Shown piece after piece: positions 1-8,688 of a stretch of 58,680 bases of DNA. This DNA is from Chryseobacterium indologenes (GTDB lineage Bacteria > Bacteroidota > Bacteroidia > Flavobacteriales > Weeksellaceae), in NCBI GenBank assembly GCA_001013295.1, contig LAZY01000002.1, forward strand, positions 1 to 58,680, in the 5' to 3' direction. The notes below the pieces were generated by a model that saw only the letters and a list, made by a program, of their open reading frames with translations, did not search any database and was not told the DNA's origin. Within the stretch, counting starts at the first letter, position 1, and each line of letters begins with the position of its first letter. The translations under genes were made by a program, and so were the position numbers.

Positions 1-1584
1 GTTTGGATGAGCCGATTGCTCCGTACCAACCTGATGGACGACGTTTTCAACAACGAAAATGAAAGTTTTCAGCAGGAAACAAGGTTGATGCAAAATGAAT
101 ATTCTGTCAATCTACCCACGAAGTTTTACTACAAAAACAAATGGAATGACGGTTGGATAAACGTAGTCAATCCTTTTCGGGCAACGATTGTGCTGGGAAC
201 ACCCGGTTCCGGTAAATCTTATGCTATCGTAAACAACTATATCAAGCAACAGATTGAGAAAGGTTTCAGTATGTATATATACGACTTCAAATTCGACGAC
301 CTTTCCACGATTGCTTACAATCATCTACTGAAGAACAGGGATAAATACAAAGTTCAGCCGAAATTTTACGTGATAAACTTTGACGACCCACGCAAGAGCC
401 ACCGTTGCAATCCACTTAATCCCGATTTTATGACGGACATTTCGGATGCCTACGAAGCGGCTTATACCATAATGTTGAACCTCAACAGGTCGTGGATACA
501 GAAGCAAGGGGATTTCTTCGTGGAAAGCCCGATTATTCTATTGGCAGCCATTATTTGGTATCTGAAAATCTATGATAACGGCAAATATTGTACATTCCCA
601 CACGCCATAGAATTACTAAATAAAAAGTATTCAGACGTATTCACGATTTTAACCTCCTATCCCGATTTGGAAAATTACTTATCGCCTTTTATGGATGCGT
701 GGCAAGGCGGAGCACAAGACCAATTACAGGGACAAATCGCATCGGCTAAAATTCCATTGTCAAGAATGATTAGCCCGCAGTTGTATTGGGTTATGACAGG
801 CGATGATTTTTCGCTGGACATCAATAACCCAAAAGAGCCGAAAATTTTGTGTGTGGGCAACAATCCCGACCGCCAAAATATCTACTCCGCAGCTTTGGGT
901 TTATACAATTCGAGGATTGTAAAACTGATTAATAAAAAGGGACAGCTAAAGAGTTCCGTTATCATAGATGAGTTGCCTACGATTTACTTCAGGGGACTGG
1001 ATAACCTTATCGCAACGGCGAGAAGTAATAAAGTGGCTGTATGCTTGGGCTTTCAGGACTTTTCGCAATTAACACGTGATTACGGCGACAAAGAGAGCAA
1101 GGTTATTCAGAATACCGTAGGTAATGTTTTCTCCGGTCAGGTTGTTGGAGAAACCGCAAAGAGCCTGTCAGAACGCTTCGGGAAAGTATTGCAGAAACGC
1201 CAAAGTATGACTATTAACCGTAACGATAAATCAACTTCTATTTCTACGCAATTAGACAGCCTTATTCCGGCTTCCAAAATTTCAACCTTAACACAGGGGA
1301 TGTTTGTCGGTTCTGTATCGGATAACTTCGATGAACGTATCGAGCAAAAAATATTTCACGCAGAAATCGTGGTAGATAATGAAAGAGTTTCCGCAGAAAC
1401 CAAAGCATATCAAAATATACCGCAGATTTTATCTTTTGTAGATGAGCAGGGCGAGGATAAAATGAAACAGGAGATTGAAAGCAATTACCGTCAGATAAAA
1501 TCGCACATTCTGCATATCGTTGAAAATGAAATGGAGCGTATCAAGAACGACCCGAACTTACAGCATTTGGTGCAGGAGGGATAG
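1..1584 (+). CDS. MobC/TraG-type conjugative coupling protein, 5' truncated by window
   Basis: Type IV coupling ATPase that would bring relaxase-bound ICE DNA to the mating channel at the inner membrane. The frame is open to the left edge, so the N-terminal membrane domain lies outside the window; the ATG at 7 is unlikely to be the true start. Counting from that Met, a Walker A motif GTPGSGKS is at about residues 64-71 and a Walker B segment VIIDEL at about 318-323. The conserved NPFRA stretch just before Walker A is typical of Bacteroidetes ICE MobC/TraG proteins. It is the only transfer gene here, and a perfect hairpin follows its stop, so the transfer operon probably ends here. The gene name mobC is by family resemblance only. 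Confidence 0.85.
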   Translation, partial: VWMSRLLRTNLMDDVFNNENESFQQETRLMQNEYSVNLPTKFYYKNKWNDGWINVVNPFRATIVLGTPGSGKSYAIVNNYIKQQIEKGFSMYIYDFKFDDLSTIAYNHLLKNRDKYKVQPKFYVINFDDPRKSHRCNPLNPDFMTDISDAYEAAYTIMLNLNRSWIQKQGDFFVESPIILLAAIIWYLKIYDNGKYCTFPHAIELLNKKYSDVFTILTSYPDLENYLSPFMDAWQGGAQDQLQGQIASAKIPLSRMISPQLYWVMTGDDFSLDINNPKEPKILCVGNNPDRQNIYSAALGLYNSRIVKLINKKGQLKSSVIIDELPTIYFRGLDNLIATARSNKVAVCLGFQDFSQLTRDYGDKESKVIQNTVGNVFSGQVVGETAKSLSERFGKVLQKRQSMTINRNDKSTSISTQLDSLIPASKISTLTQGMFVGSVSDNFDERIEQKIFHAEIVVDNERVSAETKAYQNIPQILSFVDEQGEDKMKQEIESNYRQIKSHILHIVENEMERIKNDPNLQHLVQEG

Positions 1585-1585
1585 T

Positions 1586-1631
1586 TTATTAATCAAACAA
1601 GACCATTCGGGATACGTTGTTTGATTAATAA
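1586..1631. repeat. Perfect 15-bp inverted repeat after mobC-like gene
   Basis: TTATTAATCAAACAA (1586-1600) and its exact reverse complement (1617-1631) are separated by 16 nt. The hairpin begins 2 nt after the stop codon of the coupling-protein gene. There is no T-tract, so it may be an RNA 3'-end or stability hairpin, or a boundary scar, rather than a classical intrinsic terminator. Confidence 0.75.
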
Positions 1632-1684
1632 GCCATCATCATAGAATATAGTTTTGTGAATACTAAATTAAAGCCTTTCGGGGC

Positions 1685-1711
1685 TAAATTTGTATACTTT
1701 TTTTACTTTTG
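1685..1711 (+). promoter_or_regulatory. Candidate promoter boxes upstream of the AraC gene
   Basis: Two Bacteroidetes -7-like boxes (TAnnTTTG) occur in the 234-nt gap before the AraC-type gene: TAAATTTG at 1685-1692 and TACTTTTG at 1704-1711. No well-spaced -33 TTTG is evident for either. Use of either box is inference. Confidence 0.35.
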
Positions 1712-1818
1712 TATTTTATACTCAGCGATTATTCGATTTTACCTTAAACCTTTAAAATTTATTTTTTATATTTTTACGGTAACGCTCAATATCTGATTAA
1801 CTTAACAACAACCATTGG

Positions 1819-2664
1819 ATGATAAGTGTATTTACAGAACGTGCATTATTACGGAAAGTGAAAGTAGGGGACTCTTTTAGCCCCCAAAAGACTACTATTG
1901 TTATCATTGAAAAGGGAAGCATCAGCATCAAATCCAATGAGTTGATACATCACTACAAAAAAGGAAATTTGGGTATGATAATACCCAATAATGTATATAA
2001 GGTAAATGCCTTTACAGATGATGTGAAAGCATATTTTATTTTAATAGACAGGGATGAGCTAAACAATAAAACTTCTTTTGCTTTCAATAAATATGAAATG
2101 CAGCAAGCACTTCGCAGCAGTAACAATAATATTGAGAAAGTTTCAGATAATGCTTTTGCTCATATACTCAACTTATGTGAACAGCTTTTTTATTATAATC
2201 AGGAAGAAAAAGAAATCACGTTTAGCCAGCAGATAAAGCTGTCTTTATTCACATCGCTGGTGTATATTTTGGTGGGAGACTTTTTACAGGGAAAAGGAAA
2301 GGACATAAACATTCTTGAAAATTCAAGAAAAGAAAGCATCACGATGAAGTTCCTGCAATTGGTAAGCATAAATTTCATGAAAGAAAAAGAGCTTAAATTC
2401 TATGCCGACAAATTGTTGATTTCTTCCAAATACCTTTCCAATACCGTCAGGGAAATAACCAATCAGCCACCGTCCAAATTTATTACCGAAGCATTGCTGA
2501 ACAATGCAAAAATCCTGCTGCTCAATTCCGACAACTCTATTAAAGAAATATCCAACGAGCTTGATTTTTCTGACCAATACGCATTTGGCAAATTCTTTAA
2601 GAAGCACACAGGACTTAGCCCCTCTAATTTCAAGAAAACGAATAAATTAGTCGATGCCATTTAG
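1819..2664 (+). CDS. AraC/XylS-family transcriptional regulator
   Basis: 281-residue regulator. The N-terminal ~150 residues resemble a cupin-like sensor domain. The last ~95 residues contain the two helix-turn-helix units of the AraC family, including the signatures SSKYLSNTVREIT and LDFSDQYAFGKFFKKHTG-L-SPSNFKK. It is transcribed toward an HdeD-like gene and a tripartite efflux operon. Both of those are preceded by the same ~62-bp promoter module with tandem AACCT half-sites 21 nt apart, the spacing expected for AraC-type binding. It is therefore inferred to be the local activator of both units. The inducer is unknown. Confidence 0.88.
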   Translation: MISVFTERALLRKVKVGDSFSPQKTTIVIIEKGSISIKSNELIHHYKKGNLGMIIPNNVYKVNAFTDDVKAYFILIDRDELNNKTSFAFNKYEMQQALRSSNNNIEKVSDNAFAHILNLCEQLFYYNQEEKEITFSQQIKLSLFTSLVYILVGDFLQGKGKDINILENSRKESITMKFLQLVSINFMKEKELKFYADKLLISSKYLSNTVREITNQPPSKFITEALLNNAKILLLNSDNSIKEISNELDFSDQYAFGKFFKKHTGLSPSNFKKTNKLVDAI

Positions 2665-2670
2665 CATCGA
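2651..2670 (+). terminator. Short hairpin at end of AraC gene
   Basis: TCGATGC (2651-2657) and GCATCGA (2664-2670) form a 7-bp stem with a 6-nt loop overlapping the stop codon. A pyrimidine-rich run follows but no T-tract. It is a possible weak terminator separating the regulator from the HdeD-like gene. Confidence 0.35.
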
Positions 2671-2715
2671 ACACACCCTTTCCTTTAATAGTAGTATTTA
2701 GTCTGTGCAGATACT

Positions 2716-2777
2716 GTTTGAACCTCTTTTTAGGCATTATAAACCTTTACTGAAAGTCCTGCAAACCCGAACTTTGC
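2716..2777 (+). promoter_or_regulatory. AraC-type operator/promoter module, copy 1
   Basis: GTTTGAACCTCTTTTT at 2716-2731, AACCTTT at 2742-2748 and a -7-like GAACTTTGC at 2769-2777. The two AACCT half-sites start 21 nt apart. The same elements with identical spacing recur at 3557-3618. No good -33 TTTG box is present, which fits activator dependence. This module serves the HdeD-like gene at 2814. Confidence 0.7.
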
Positions 2778-2813
2778 ATCAGTATTAAAATTTACATCTT
2801 AAAAAGACAGTCT

Positions 2814-3458
2814 ATGGCAATATTTTTTAAAACAATCCGAAACACCATAAAGCATTGGTATGTACCTGCTATCATCGGGGCATTATTTATTGTATTGGGC
2901 GGTTATCTGTTTACAGTCCCTGAATCTGCTTATCTTTCATTGGTTATGCTTTTCAGTATATCGTTTTTGGCAAGCGGCATTATGGAAATTTTCTTTTCCG
3001 TACAAAACAAGGACGAGTTAGACGGTTGGGGCTGGTATTTGGCAAGTGGAATATTCACACTGCTGATAGGTGTCATATTGATAACCAAACCAGTCGTTGC
3101 AGCTACCACATTGCCATTTTTTATTGGGTTCAGCTTATTGTTCCGGTCATTTCAGGGGCTTGGTTTCGCTTTTGAGCTGAAAAACTATGGCGTGTTGCGT
3201 TGGGGAAATCTGGCAATTGTAAGCGTACTCGGTATCATCCTTTCATTTTTATTGATTGTCAATCCAATCTTTGCCGGAATCTCTTTAGTGGTAATGACAG
3301 CTTTGTCTTTCATATTTGCAGGTATTGCAAGTATTGTATTAGCGTTTCAACTGAAAAAACTGAAAACATTTCCTGAAAGAATCAACAAAGAACTAAAGGA
3401 GAAAATTGAACATCTAAAAGAAGAATACTATAAAAATATCCAATCCGAGGATAAATAG
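2814..3458 (+). CDS. HdeD/DUF308-like membrane protein
   Basis: 214 residues with about six hydrophobic segments arranged as hairpins (for example around residues 17-37, 40-62, 77-95, 98-116, 130-150 and 153-177), followed by a charged cytoplasmic tail. This is the layout of the HdeD/DUF308 family of small inner-membrane proteins, members of which are linked to acid or envelope stress. The molecular role is not known. It has its own copy of the AraC-type operator module and a terminator, so it is a monocistronic member of the same regulon as the efflux operon that follows. Confidence 0.75.
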   Translation: MAIFFKTIRNTIKHWYVPAIIGALFIVLGGYLFTVPESAYLSLVMLFSISFLASGIMEIFFSVQNKDELDGWGWYLASGIFTLLIGVILITKPVVAATTLPFFIGFSLLFRSFQGLGFAFELKNYGVLRWGNLAIVSVLGIILSFLLIVNPIFAGISLVVMTALSFIFAGIASIVLAFQLKKLKTFPERINKELKEKIEHLKEEYYKNIQSEDK

Positions 3459-3492
3459 AAAATAGTTGCACATTTATCCTTAAATGGTATGC

Positions 3493-3522
3493 AAGGGCAG
3501 TCTTTTGTGGGCTGCCTTTTTT
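3493..3522 (+). terminator. Intrinsic terminator after HdeD-like gene
   Basis: GGCAG (3496-3500) pairs with CTGCC (3512-3516), extended by flanking A/T pairs, and is followed by a T6 run. It lies 35 nt after the stop codon. Confidence 0.75.
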
Positions 3523-3556
3523 ATTGGTATGTTTCGGAAAGCATTAGCAACATACC

Positions 3557-3618
3557 GTTTGAACCTCTTTTTGTGAATTACTAACCTTTTATGAAGACCC
3601 TTTCATTCAGAACTTTGC
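3557..3618 (+). promoter_or_regulatory. AraC-type operator/promoter module, copy 2
   Basis: GTTTGAACCTCTTTTT at 3557-3572, AACCTTT at 3583-3589 and GAACTTTGC at 3610-3618. The first element to the -7-like box is 53 nt, exactly as in copy 1 (2716 to 2769). It serves the efflux operon beginning at 3654. Confidence 0.72.
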
Positions 3619-3653
3619 CAAGTAATATTTAAGTAATTAATGACAAGTTCAAA

Positions 3654-4964
3654 ATGAAAAAAATCACTATGCTATTGTTAGGGCTTTTTGTTTTTTCGCA
3701 AACAATCTATGCCCAGCAAGGTCAAGAAAGAACGATAACCATTAAAGAGTTATTTGAGCTGACCAAAGAAAATCATCCGAATCTGAAAGTTTCCAAAACA
3801 GATATTGCCATAGCAAAGCAAGATGTAGAAGTTGCTAAAAACGCACAACTCCCTACTTTGAATGCGGCTTTGCAAGGATATTATCTTGGGGATGCCCACA
3901 TTATTGATAAGGATTTTTCCAATTCCACAAGAGTAGATATGCCACATTTCGGCAATACTTTTTCGATAGATGCCAGTCAGTTGATATGGAAAGGCGGAAT
4001 GGTAAAAAATGGTATCAAAGCCCAATCTTTGAAAGAAGAATTAACAGAGCTGAATTATCAGTCGAACGAACAAAGCATCAAACTTTTGGTGTTGGGCTAC
4101 TATCTGGATTTGTATCAACTACTGAACCAAAAATCAGTATATCAGCAGAATATCCAATTGGCGGAACAACGCTTGCAAAACATCAATAAGTTTTATAATC
4201 AGGGAATGGTTACGAGAAATGATGTTATCCGCGGCGAACTGCAATTGTCTAATCTTAAACTTGCTTTACAGGTCGTAGAAAATAACCGTCAAATTCTCAA
4301 TAAACAGCTTACCACCGCTTTGGGATTGTCCGAAAATACACAGATTGTGCCCGACGAAACCATACTTAGCAATGTTCCTAAAGCTTTATTGATGGAAGAT
4401 TACAGAGCATTCGCACAAAATCATCCAACCATATTGATGACAAAAAAGGCAGTTGATATTTATGAAACCTCCGAAAAGATAACCCGTGCAGAAATGATGC
4501 CTTCGTTATCTGCATTTGCAGGAAATCAGCTGGCACGTCCGATTACTACATCAACGCCTGCTCTGGATATGTACACTAACGGATGGAGTGCCGGACTTTC
4601 ACTGAATTTTAATATTGACGCACTGTACAAAACCCCTAAAAAAATCAAACAGGTGCGTTTTGAAAAAGACAAAGCCATTGCACAGGCAAACGAAGCTGAA
4701 CAGATGATTGACGTTGCTGTAAATGCCGCTTACATTAAATACAATGAAGCCGTTACTCAGAACAATACACTTGAAACAAACAAAGAACTATCCGATGAAA
4801 ATTATCGCATTATGAACAGTAAATACAACAACCAGTTGGCTATTTTATTAGATTTGATTGATGCAAGTAATCAGAAATTAGACGCAGAGTTACAGTTTGC
4901 TAATTCGGAAATAAGCATCGTTTATGCGTACTACAAATTATTAAAAGAAAGCGGAAATTTATAA
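3654..4964 (+). CDS. TolC-family outer-membrane efflux protein
   Basis: 436 residues with a clear signal peptide (cleavage near Ala-20/Gln-21, after TIYAQ). Two related long helical halves follow, each with heptad-like Ala/Asn/Leu/Gln patterns and a conserved NHP motif (ENHPNLK near 37 and QNHPTIL near 255), typical of outer membrane efflux proteins. It should form the outer-membrane exit duct. It is the first gene of a three-gene operon with an HlyD-type adaptor and an MFS pump, an EmrAB-TolC-like arrangement. The substrate is not apparent from sequence. Confidence 0.9.
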   Translation: MKKITMLLLGLFVFSQTIYAQQGQERTITIKELFELTKENHPNLKVSKTDIAIAKQDVEVAKNAQLPTLNAALQGYYLGDAHIIDKDFSNSTRVDMPHFGNTFSIDASQLIWKGGMVKNGIKAQSLKEELTELNYQSNEQSIKLLVLGYYLDLYQLLNQKSVYQQNIQLAEQRLQNINKFYNQGMVTRNDVIRGELQLSNLKLALQVVENNRQILNKQLTTALGLSENTQIVPDETILSNVPKALLMEDYRAFAQNHPTILMTKKAVDIYETSEKITRAEMMPSLSAFAGNQLARPITTSTPALDMYTNGWSAGLSLNFNIDALYKTPKKIKQVRFEKDKAIAQANEAEQMIDVAVNAAYIKYNEAVTQNNTLETNKELSDENYRIMNSKYNNQLAILLDLIDASNQKLDAELQFANSEISIVYAYYKLLKESGNL

Positions 4965-4991
4965 TAAATTGATAAACTTAAAGATAAAACA

Positions 4992-6152
4992 ATGTCAGAA
5001 AATATAGAAAACAACAATCAGGAAAACACACCGCAACCGACTGGACAATCTGCGGAAAAGCAAAAGGTAAACAAGCAGAAAACCAAACAAAAAAAGACCA
5101 AAATCATCAATATTTTGATACTCATTTTGGTTTTGGGCGGACTTTATTTTGTGGTAAAATCCTATTTCAATGTCGGGAACGACAAATACACCAATGCCGC
5201 ACAGGTAGAATCGTTCATCAACCCGATAAATACAAGGGTTTCGGCTTATATCACTGAAATCCGTTTTGTGGAACATCAATATGTGAAAAAAGGTGATACA
5301 TTATTGATATTGGACGACCGTGAAATACAAACTCAATTAGGACAGGCCGAAGCTGCTTATATGTCGGCTTTGGCTTCTAAAAACGCAACATCCAGTTCGG
5401 TAAAAACAGCGACCAACAATGTAAATACCGTTGGAGCAAATGTGCAGGCAGCAAAAGCGAATATAGAAGCTACGAAAGCAAGACTGTGGAATGCGGAACA
5501 GAATTTTAATCGTTACAAAAACCTCTTGGCAGACGAAGCAGTAACCCGTCAGCAATTTGACCAGATAAAGACTGATTTCGAGGCACAAAAAGCCCAGTTG
5601 GAAGCCCAGATTTCGCAATATCAATCCGTGATTAATTCTAAAACTACGAGCGAATTATCAGTAAACGAAGTACAATCGCGATTGGGAATGAACGATGCTG
5701 ACATCAAACGAACGCAGAGTGCTTTGGATATGGCAAAACTGAACCTTTCTTATACCGTTATCACAGCTCCCCACGATGGCATTATGGGAAGAAGAACAGT
5801 CAATGTAGGGCAGTTGTTAAACCCAAGCCAACAGGTTGGAACTATCGTGGACATCAATAACATTTGGGTAACGGCTAATTACCGTGAAAAACAAATGGGC
5901 AACGTACAGATAGGCGGTTTGGCAAAAATACAGGTAGATGCACTGGGCGGTAAAGAATTTGAGGGAAAAATAACCGCTGTATCAGGTGCAACAGGTGCGA
6001 GATATGCCGCTGTTCCGGTGGATAACTCAACAGGAAATTTTGTGAAAGTGCAACAGCGTATTCCGGTACGTATTGAATTTACAGATAAGAATAAACCCGA
6101 AGACTTGAAATTGCTTCGTGCAGGAATGAATGTAGAAGTGAACTTAAAATAA
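4992..6152 (+). CDS. HlyD/EmrA-family periplasmic adaptor
   Basis: 386 residues. A Lys-rich cytoplasmic tail (1-35), one membrane anchor (about 36-55), a lipoyl-like half-motif near 85-105 (VKKGDTLLILD), a long alpha-helical hairpin (about 112-240) and the second lipoyl/beta-barrel part with the characteristic APHDGIMG near 258-265. It bridges the MFS pump and the outer-membrane duct. It starts 27 nt after the TolC-like gene and ends 7 nt before the MFS gene, so the three are cotranscribed. Confidence 0.92.
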   Translation: MSENIENNNQENTPQPTGQSAEKQKVNKQKTKQKKTKIINILILILVLGGLYFVVKSYFNVGNDKYTNAAQVESFINPINTRVSAYITEIRFVEHQYVKKGDTLLILDDREIQTQLGQAEAAYMSALASKNATSSSVKTATNNVNTVGANVQAAKANIEATKARLWNAEQNFNRYKNLLADEAVTRQQFDQIKTDFEAQKAQLEAQISQYQSVINSKTTSELSVNEVQSRLGMNDADIKRTQSALDMAKLNLSYTVITAPHDGIMGRRTVNVGQLLNPSQQVGTIVDINNIWVTANYREKQMGNVQIGGLAKIQVDALGGKEFEGKITAVSGATGARYAAVPVDNSTGNFVKVQQRIPVRIEFTDKNKPEDLKLLRAGMNVEVNLK

Positions 6153-6159
6153 CAGGAAG

Positions 6160-7704
6160 ATGTACAATAAAGGTCCATTTGCAAGCTGGGTTCCCAAACC
6201 TTTGATGCTGTTGCTGATTTTGACGATATTATTCTCGATGATGACCGTTTCCGGAGTATATACAAGTGTCATTACGGATATTACGGGAGCAATGGCTACC
6301 TATACGGAATATATCTCGCTTGCCAATAACGCAGGTACAATTGGTATGGGCTGCGCCATAATGATACTGATGCGTGTCAAGATGCGTTTCCGTACCAAAG
6401 AAATCATTTCAGTGTCGGCTATTATCCTTGCTATATTATCATATATGTGCGGTACTACAGATAGTCCTGTTGTTCTGATAAGTTGCAGTTTTCTCATAGG
6501 TTTTTTCAAGATGTTTCCGCTGATAGAAATGGTATTACCCATTATGTTCATCATTGCTCCGACAGGAGACCGTGGAAAATTCTATGCTGTATTCTACCCC
6601 TTGTCCATTGGATTTGGGCAGCTTTCGGCTTATTATTTTTCTACAATGGTGTTCAATGGTAGCTGGCAGACACCTTATATGTTTATGTCCGCTACGATGC
6701 TTGTAATTGCGGCAGTATCGCTTATTTTTCAACATAACCAACGATTTGGTTTCAAAATGCCACTGTATCAGATAGACTGGCTGTCACTTGTTTTGATAGC
6801 AACCTCCTTTATGTCGCTTAATTACTTTTTTGTGTTTATGAAACAACAGGGGTGGTTTATTTCGCCTTACATTACGGGTTCATTGATTTTCGGAGTGGTT
6901 CTTTTTGTAGCATTGATATACAGGCAGAAATCGCTCAAACGAAAGATGATTGATTTCGGAGCATTTAAAAAGAAAAATGTTATCCACGCTACCATATTAT
7001 TGTTCTTTCTCGGGCTATATCTGGCAAGCACATCGGTATATACACAATATACAGTTGGTGTATTAGGGTATAATAACCTGATTAACGCACATATCAATCT
7101 TTGGATGATACCCGGTATCGTCATTGCGGGAATATTGGCATTTTTCGGTTTTAAAAATAAATGGTACATCAAGTATTATATCGCTTTTGGATTTGTGTGT
7201 TTTGCTCTGCATACATTAAGTCTTTACCTGATTATACAACCGCAGATGGACATCCGCTACCTCGAATATGCGACGGTACTGAAAGGATTGGGAATGGGCA
7301 TCCTGTTCATTGGGTTATGGTTTTACGCTACCCTCAACCTGCAAATGAATGAAATGATGGGAATAATGGTTATATTAATTGTGGTAAGGTCTTTTCTGGC
7401 TACCTCATTAGGCAGTGCAATTATCGGATGGGCAACTTATCAGTCACAGTGGCAAAGTCTGAACGACATTTCGATGTATCTCGATGCCGGGGAAATTCCG
7501 AACGGAATGGCAATATACCAAAACATCAGCCTCAATGCGTTAATGGCTTCCGGGAAAATCGTATTGGGAACATTAACCTGGCTGATTGTCCCTATACTGA
7601 TATTTATTGCTACACATTCTTACGGAAGTTTCCACTACAAACGGGTGGTGCTGTTCCGCAAAGCGATACGGGGAAATTCAATCAAAGGTTATCGTTTATC
7701 TTAA
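6160..7704 (+). CDS. MFS drug transporter, EmrB/DHA2-like
   Basis: 514-residue integral membrane protein with about 14 hydrophobic segments, the DHA2 size and layout. It would be the inner-membrane proton-coupled pump of the tripartite exporter. The match is to Bacteroidetes EmrB-like MFS proteins that partner HlyD-type adaptors; classical DHA2 motifs are weak, so subfamily and substrate are uncertain. It is the last gene of the efflux operon, and a 19-bp perfect inverted repeat follows before the stress-protein genes. Confidence 0.82.
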   Translation: MYNKGPFASWVPKPLMLLLILTILFSMMTVSGVYTSVITDITGAMATYTEYISLANNAGTIGMGCAIMILMRVKMRFRTKEIISVSAIILAILSYMCGTTDSPVVLISCSFLIGFFKMFPLIEMVLPIMFIIAPTGDRGKFYAVFYPLSIGFGQLSAYYFSTMVFNGSWQTPYMFMSATMLVIAAVSLIFQHNQRFGFKMPLYQIDWLSLVLIATSFMSLNYFFVFMKQQGWFISPYITGSLIFGVVLFVALIYRQKSLKRKMIDFGAFKKKNVIHATILLFFLGLYLASTSVYTQYTVGVLGYNNLINAHINLWMIPGIVIAGILAFFGFKNKWYIKYYIAFGFVCFALHTLSLYLIIQPQMDIRYLEYATVLKGLGMGILFIGLWFYATLNLQMNEMMGIMVILIVVRSFLATSLGSAIIGWATYQSQWQSLNDISMYLDAGEIPNGMAIYQNISLNALMASGKIVLGTLTWLIVPILIFIATHSYGSFHYKRVVLFRKAIRGNSIKGYRLS

Positions 7705-7725
7705 TACAAATTATTATGAAATGAA

Positions 7726-7777
7726 GCATAAGAAAATATTCATTTCCATACCCAAAACAATGAATATTTTCTTATGC
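7726..7777. repeat. Perfect 19-bp inverted repeat between efflux and usp genes
   Basis: GCATAAGAAAATATTCATT (7726-7744) is repeated exactly in inverse orientation at 7759-7777, with a 14-nt loop. No T-tract follows. It sits 21 nt after the MFS stop and 40 nt before the first usp start. Likely an RNA processing or termination hairpin, or a regulator site. Confidence 0.75.
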
Positions 7778-7817
7778 GAAATTCCATCTGACCATTAAAA
7801 ACAATAAAAATAAACAG

Positions 7818-8678
7818 ATGAAAAAAATACTTTTTCTGACAGATTTTTCAGAAGTAGCAAAGAACGCATTTTTATATGCCCTATCGCTTGCAGATAATTT
7901 TAACTCGGAATTGCACATACTGCATATTACACCTATTATTGAACCGAAGACGGACGAGGAACGCTATCGGGTACACCCTTTGGCACAGATGTTCAACGAT
8001 TCGCTGGAAAATGATGAGTGGAACGAATTTAAGACAGAAGCAAAAAAATTGGAGCAGTTGGCTCATAACAACAATAAGCTCCACGTTCCCGTAGAGTTCC
8101 ATTTTGAAAATGGCTATTTCCAAGATGTAATTGAGAGCCATATCGTAGAAAAATCAATTGACCTGATTGTAATGGGTACGTCGGGGAATAACACTATAGA
8201 CAAAAAACTGTTCGGCTCGCACGCAGTGAGGCTGATTGACAGTGGTTTTGATATACCGATATTGGCAGTGCCTGCAAAAGCCGTTTTTACCTCTACGGGG
8301 GCGTTTGCCGCTGCGGTAATGCTCGTTGAAAATGAATGTGTCATTATCAGGCGGATTGCCACAAAACTCTCCCCGTCAGAGACACCTTTAAAATGTGTAC
8401 ACATAGTCGATACAGAAGAAAAAGCTATGGCTGCACAACAAAAGAAAGCACATTGGCTTACAAATTTTGAGGGTCTTGATGTTCAGGTGGATATTGTTAT
8501 TGATACGGATATAGAAGACGGCTTGACAAAGTATGTAGAAGATAACTATATCAATATCCTAAGCATCATACATAGACAATTACCCTTTATGAAAAGATTG
8601 TTCAATATAAACCATAGTAAAAGGCTGCTACGTCTTTCTGAAACGGCAATGCTGATATATAATGTAGAAGATAAATAA
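7818..8678 (+). CDS. Universal stress protein, tandem UspA domains
   Basis: 286 residues, the size of a two-domain UspA protein. The first half begins KKILFLTDFSEVAKNAFLYA and carries the nucleotide-binding G-x2-G-x9-G-S pattern (GTSG...FGSHA near residues 118-133). The second half has the Usp fold pattern but no such motif. Only domain 1 is predicted to bind ATP. It is followed 10 nt later by a second Usp gene. The role is likely cytoplasmic stress survival linked to the exported compound (inference). Confidence 0.85.
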   Translation: MKKILFLTDFSEVAKNAFLYALSLADNFNSELHILHITPIIEPKTDEERYRVHPLAQMFNDSLENDEWNEFKTEAKKLEQLAHNNNKLHVPVEFHFENGYFQDVIESHIVEKSIDLIVMGTSGNNTIDKKLFGSHAVRLIDSGFDIPILAVPAKAVFTSTGAFAAAVMLVENECVIIRRIATKLSPSETPLKCVHIVDTEEKAMAAQQKKAHWLTNFEGLDVQVDIVIDTDIEDGLTKYVEDNYINILSIIHRQLPFMKRLFNINHSKRLLRLSETAMLIYNVEDK

Positions 8679-8688
8679 AACATTTGTT

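Noticed and set aside
1586..1631. oriT or nic site of the ICE
   Set aside because: It is at the end of the coupling-protein gene, away from the expected relaxase-side location, and no nic-like consensus is evident.
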